Source: Planctomycetaceae bacterium
GTDB taxonomy: Bacteria > Planctomycetota > Planctomycetia > Pirellulales > Pirellulaceae
Reading direction: 5' to 3'
DNA: 7,646 nt
Assembly: GCA_003455945.1 (NCBI GenBank)
Contig: DMPQ01000304.1
Span: forward strand, 11,880 to 19,525
The notes under the pieces are model-generated. The model searched no databases, had not been told where the DNA came from, and was given only the letters and a program-made list of their open reading frames with translations. Below, piece by piece: positions 6,773 to 7,646 of this stretch. Position numbers and translations under genes: made by a program. Positions within the stretch are counted from its first letter, which is position 1. Each line of letters starts with the position of its first letter.

Positions 6773-7646
6773 ATGACCTTGCAACGCCAGATCGGCTTCT
6801 GGATCGCCTGCCTCGCCGGCTTCATCCTGTTCCTGTACCTGTTCTCCGGCATCCTGATGCCGTTCGTGGCGGCGCTGATCCTCGCCTATCTCCTCGATCC
6901 GATGGTCGATGTGCTCGAACGGCTGAAGCTCAGCCGGCTGATGGCGACCAGCATCGTACTGCTCCTGTTCGTCGTCATCTTCGTCGTGCTGCTGCTCGCC
7001 GCCGCGCCCTTGCTGGTCAACCAGCTCTCGGCCTTCATCGCCAAGGTGCCGGAATATATCGCCCGGCTCCAGACGCTGGTGACCGAGCAGGGCGGACCGC
7101 TTTTCGAGCGCTTCGGCGGCGCCGACAAGCTGAAGGAACTTCAGGGCCAGCTCGCCTCCGGTGCGGGCGAGGCGGCGAAATGGCTCGGCGGGGTGGTGAC
7201 GGGCCTGATTTCCGGCGGGCAGGCGATCCTCGGCCTGTTCTCGCTGCTGGTGCTGACCCCGGTCGTCGCCTTCTACATGATCCTCGACTGGGACCGGATG
7301 GTCGCCAAGGTCGACGGCTGGCTGCCACTCGCCCACCGCGACACGATCCGTGAGCTCGTGCGCGAGATGGATACGTCCGTCGCCGGCTTCCTGCGCGGAC
7401 AGGCGATGATCTGCCTGCTGCTGGGGCTATTCTATGCCATCGCCCTCAGCCTTTCGGGACTGCATTTCGGCTTCATCATCGGCATCGTCTCGGGCTTCGT
7501 GAGCTTCATCCCCTACGTCGGCTCGATCACCGGGCTGCTGCTCTCGGTCGGTGTGGCCTTCGCGCAGTTCTGGCCTGACTGGACGATGATCCTCGTGGTG
7601 ATCGCGATTTTCGGGGCCGGGCAGTTTCTGGAAGGGAACGTGCTCC
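6773..7646 (+). CDS. AI-2E/PerM family transporter, C-terminus cut by window edge
   Basis: The visible 291 residues show the AI-2E transporter family layout. An N-terminal pair of membrane helices (about 8-45) holds FVAALILAYLLDP at 31-43. A third helix follows (58-82), then an amphipathic soluble stretch (85-140) and further helices from about 145. Family-typical pieces are TPVVAFYMILDWDR (162-175), FLRGQ (206-210), FVSFIPYVGS (242-251) and GQFLEGNV (283-290). A normal member is about 350 residues, so roughly 60 are missing beyond the right edge. The family contains proteins assigned to autoinducer-2 export (TqsA) and Na+/H+ antiport; most members have no proven substrate, so none is assigned here. 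It follows the phosphatidyltransferase gene by 18 bp on the same strand. In Alphaproteobacteria this gene is often followed by the DnaA-regulator gene hdaA, which would lie just outside the window. No frameshift is seen. Confidence 0.92.
   Translation, partial: MTLQRQIGFWIACLAGFILFLYLFSGILMPFVAALILAYLLDPMVDVLERLKLSRLMATSIVLLLFVVIFVVLLLAAAPLLVNQLSAFIAKVPEYIARLQTLVTEQGGPLFERFGGADKLKELQGQLASGAGEAAKWLGGVVTGLISGGQAILGLFSLLVLTPVVAFYMILDWDRMVAKVDGWLPLAHRDTIRELVREMDTSVAGFLRGQAMICLLLGLFYAIALSLSGLHFGFIIGIVSGFVSFIPYVGSITGLLLSVGVAFAQFWPDWTMILVVIAIFGAGQFLEGNVL

Noticed and set aside
6041..7336. Long open frame (431 codons) on the minus strand opposite the phosphatidyltransferase and transporter genes
   Set aside because: The product is a His, Asp, Glu and Gln-rich mirror of hydrophobic membrane coding on the other strand, with no family motif.
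1..7646. Abundance of the palindrome CGATCG as a marker of the left-side organism
   Set aside because: By eye it is frequent on both sides of the purM junction (somewhat more on the left) and is partly driven by Ile, Asp and Arg codons, so it does not discriminate well.

Overview
This is a GC-rich, gene-dense bacterial window with seven protein-coding genes: five complete and two cut by the window edges. I see no rRNA, tRNA, CRISPR array, insertion sequence, integrase or plasmid/phage gene. No new defence or mobile system is evident. The most unusual thing here is a change of apparent lineage in the middle of purM.

Left part (1 to about 5.5 kb): a sulfotransferase (minus strand, cut by the left edge) is divergent from a 2-phosphosulfolactate phosphatase gene (comB, plus). 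An alpha2-type glycyl-tRNA synthetase (glyQS, plus) follows comB. A membrane acyltransferase-3 gene and purM lie on the minus strand, convergent with glyQS. This part uses CGA for Arg and GGA for Gly freely. The C-terminal half of PurM reads like planctomycete-type proteins, so a Planctomycetota-like source is my best guess. That is from memory of family sequences, not from a search.

Right part (about 5.5 kb to the end): the N-terminal half of PurM, a divergent CDP-alcohol phosphatidyltransferase gene and an AI-2E/PerM-type transporter (cut by the right edge). This divergent gene order is familiar from Alphaproteobacteria, and the PurM N-half has alphaproteobacterial wording. By my reading none of the 23 Arg codons in the right part is CGA.

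The two styles meet inside one uninterrupted purM frame, close to the boundary between its ATP-binding N-domain and its C-domain. Either a metagenomic contig has been joined through a conserved purM stretch, or a real inter-phylum recombination made a hybrid enzyme. Sequence alone cannot decide, and misassembly is the simpler explanation.

Functionally the genes are mostly housekeeping (purine synthesis, tRNA charging, phospholipid synthesis, membrane transport). Two encode likely surface or metabolite decoration enzymes (sulfotransferase, acyltransferase) and one is a sulfonate-metabolism phosphatase. The intergenic regions hold several inverted repeats, including a 10-bp one between the divergent sulfotransferase and comB genes and overlapping alternative stems ahead of glyQS.
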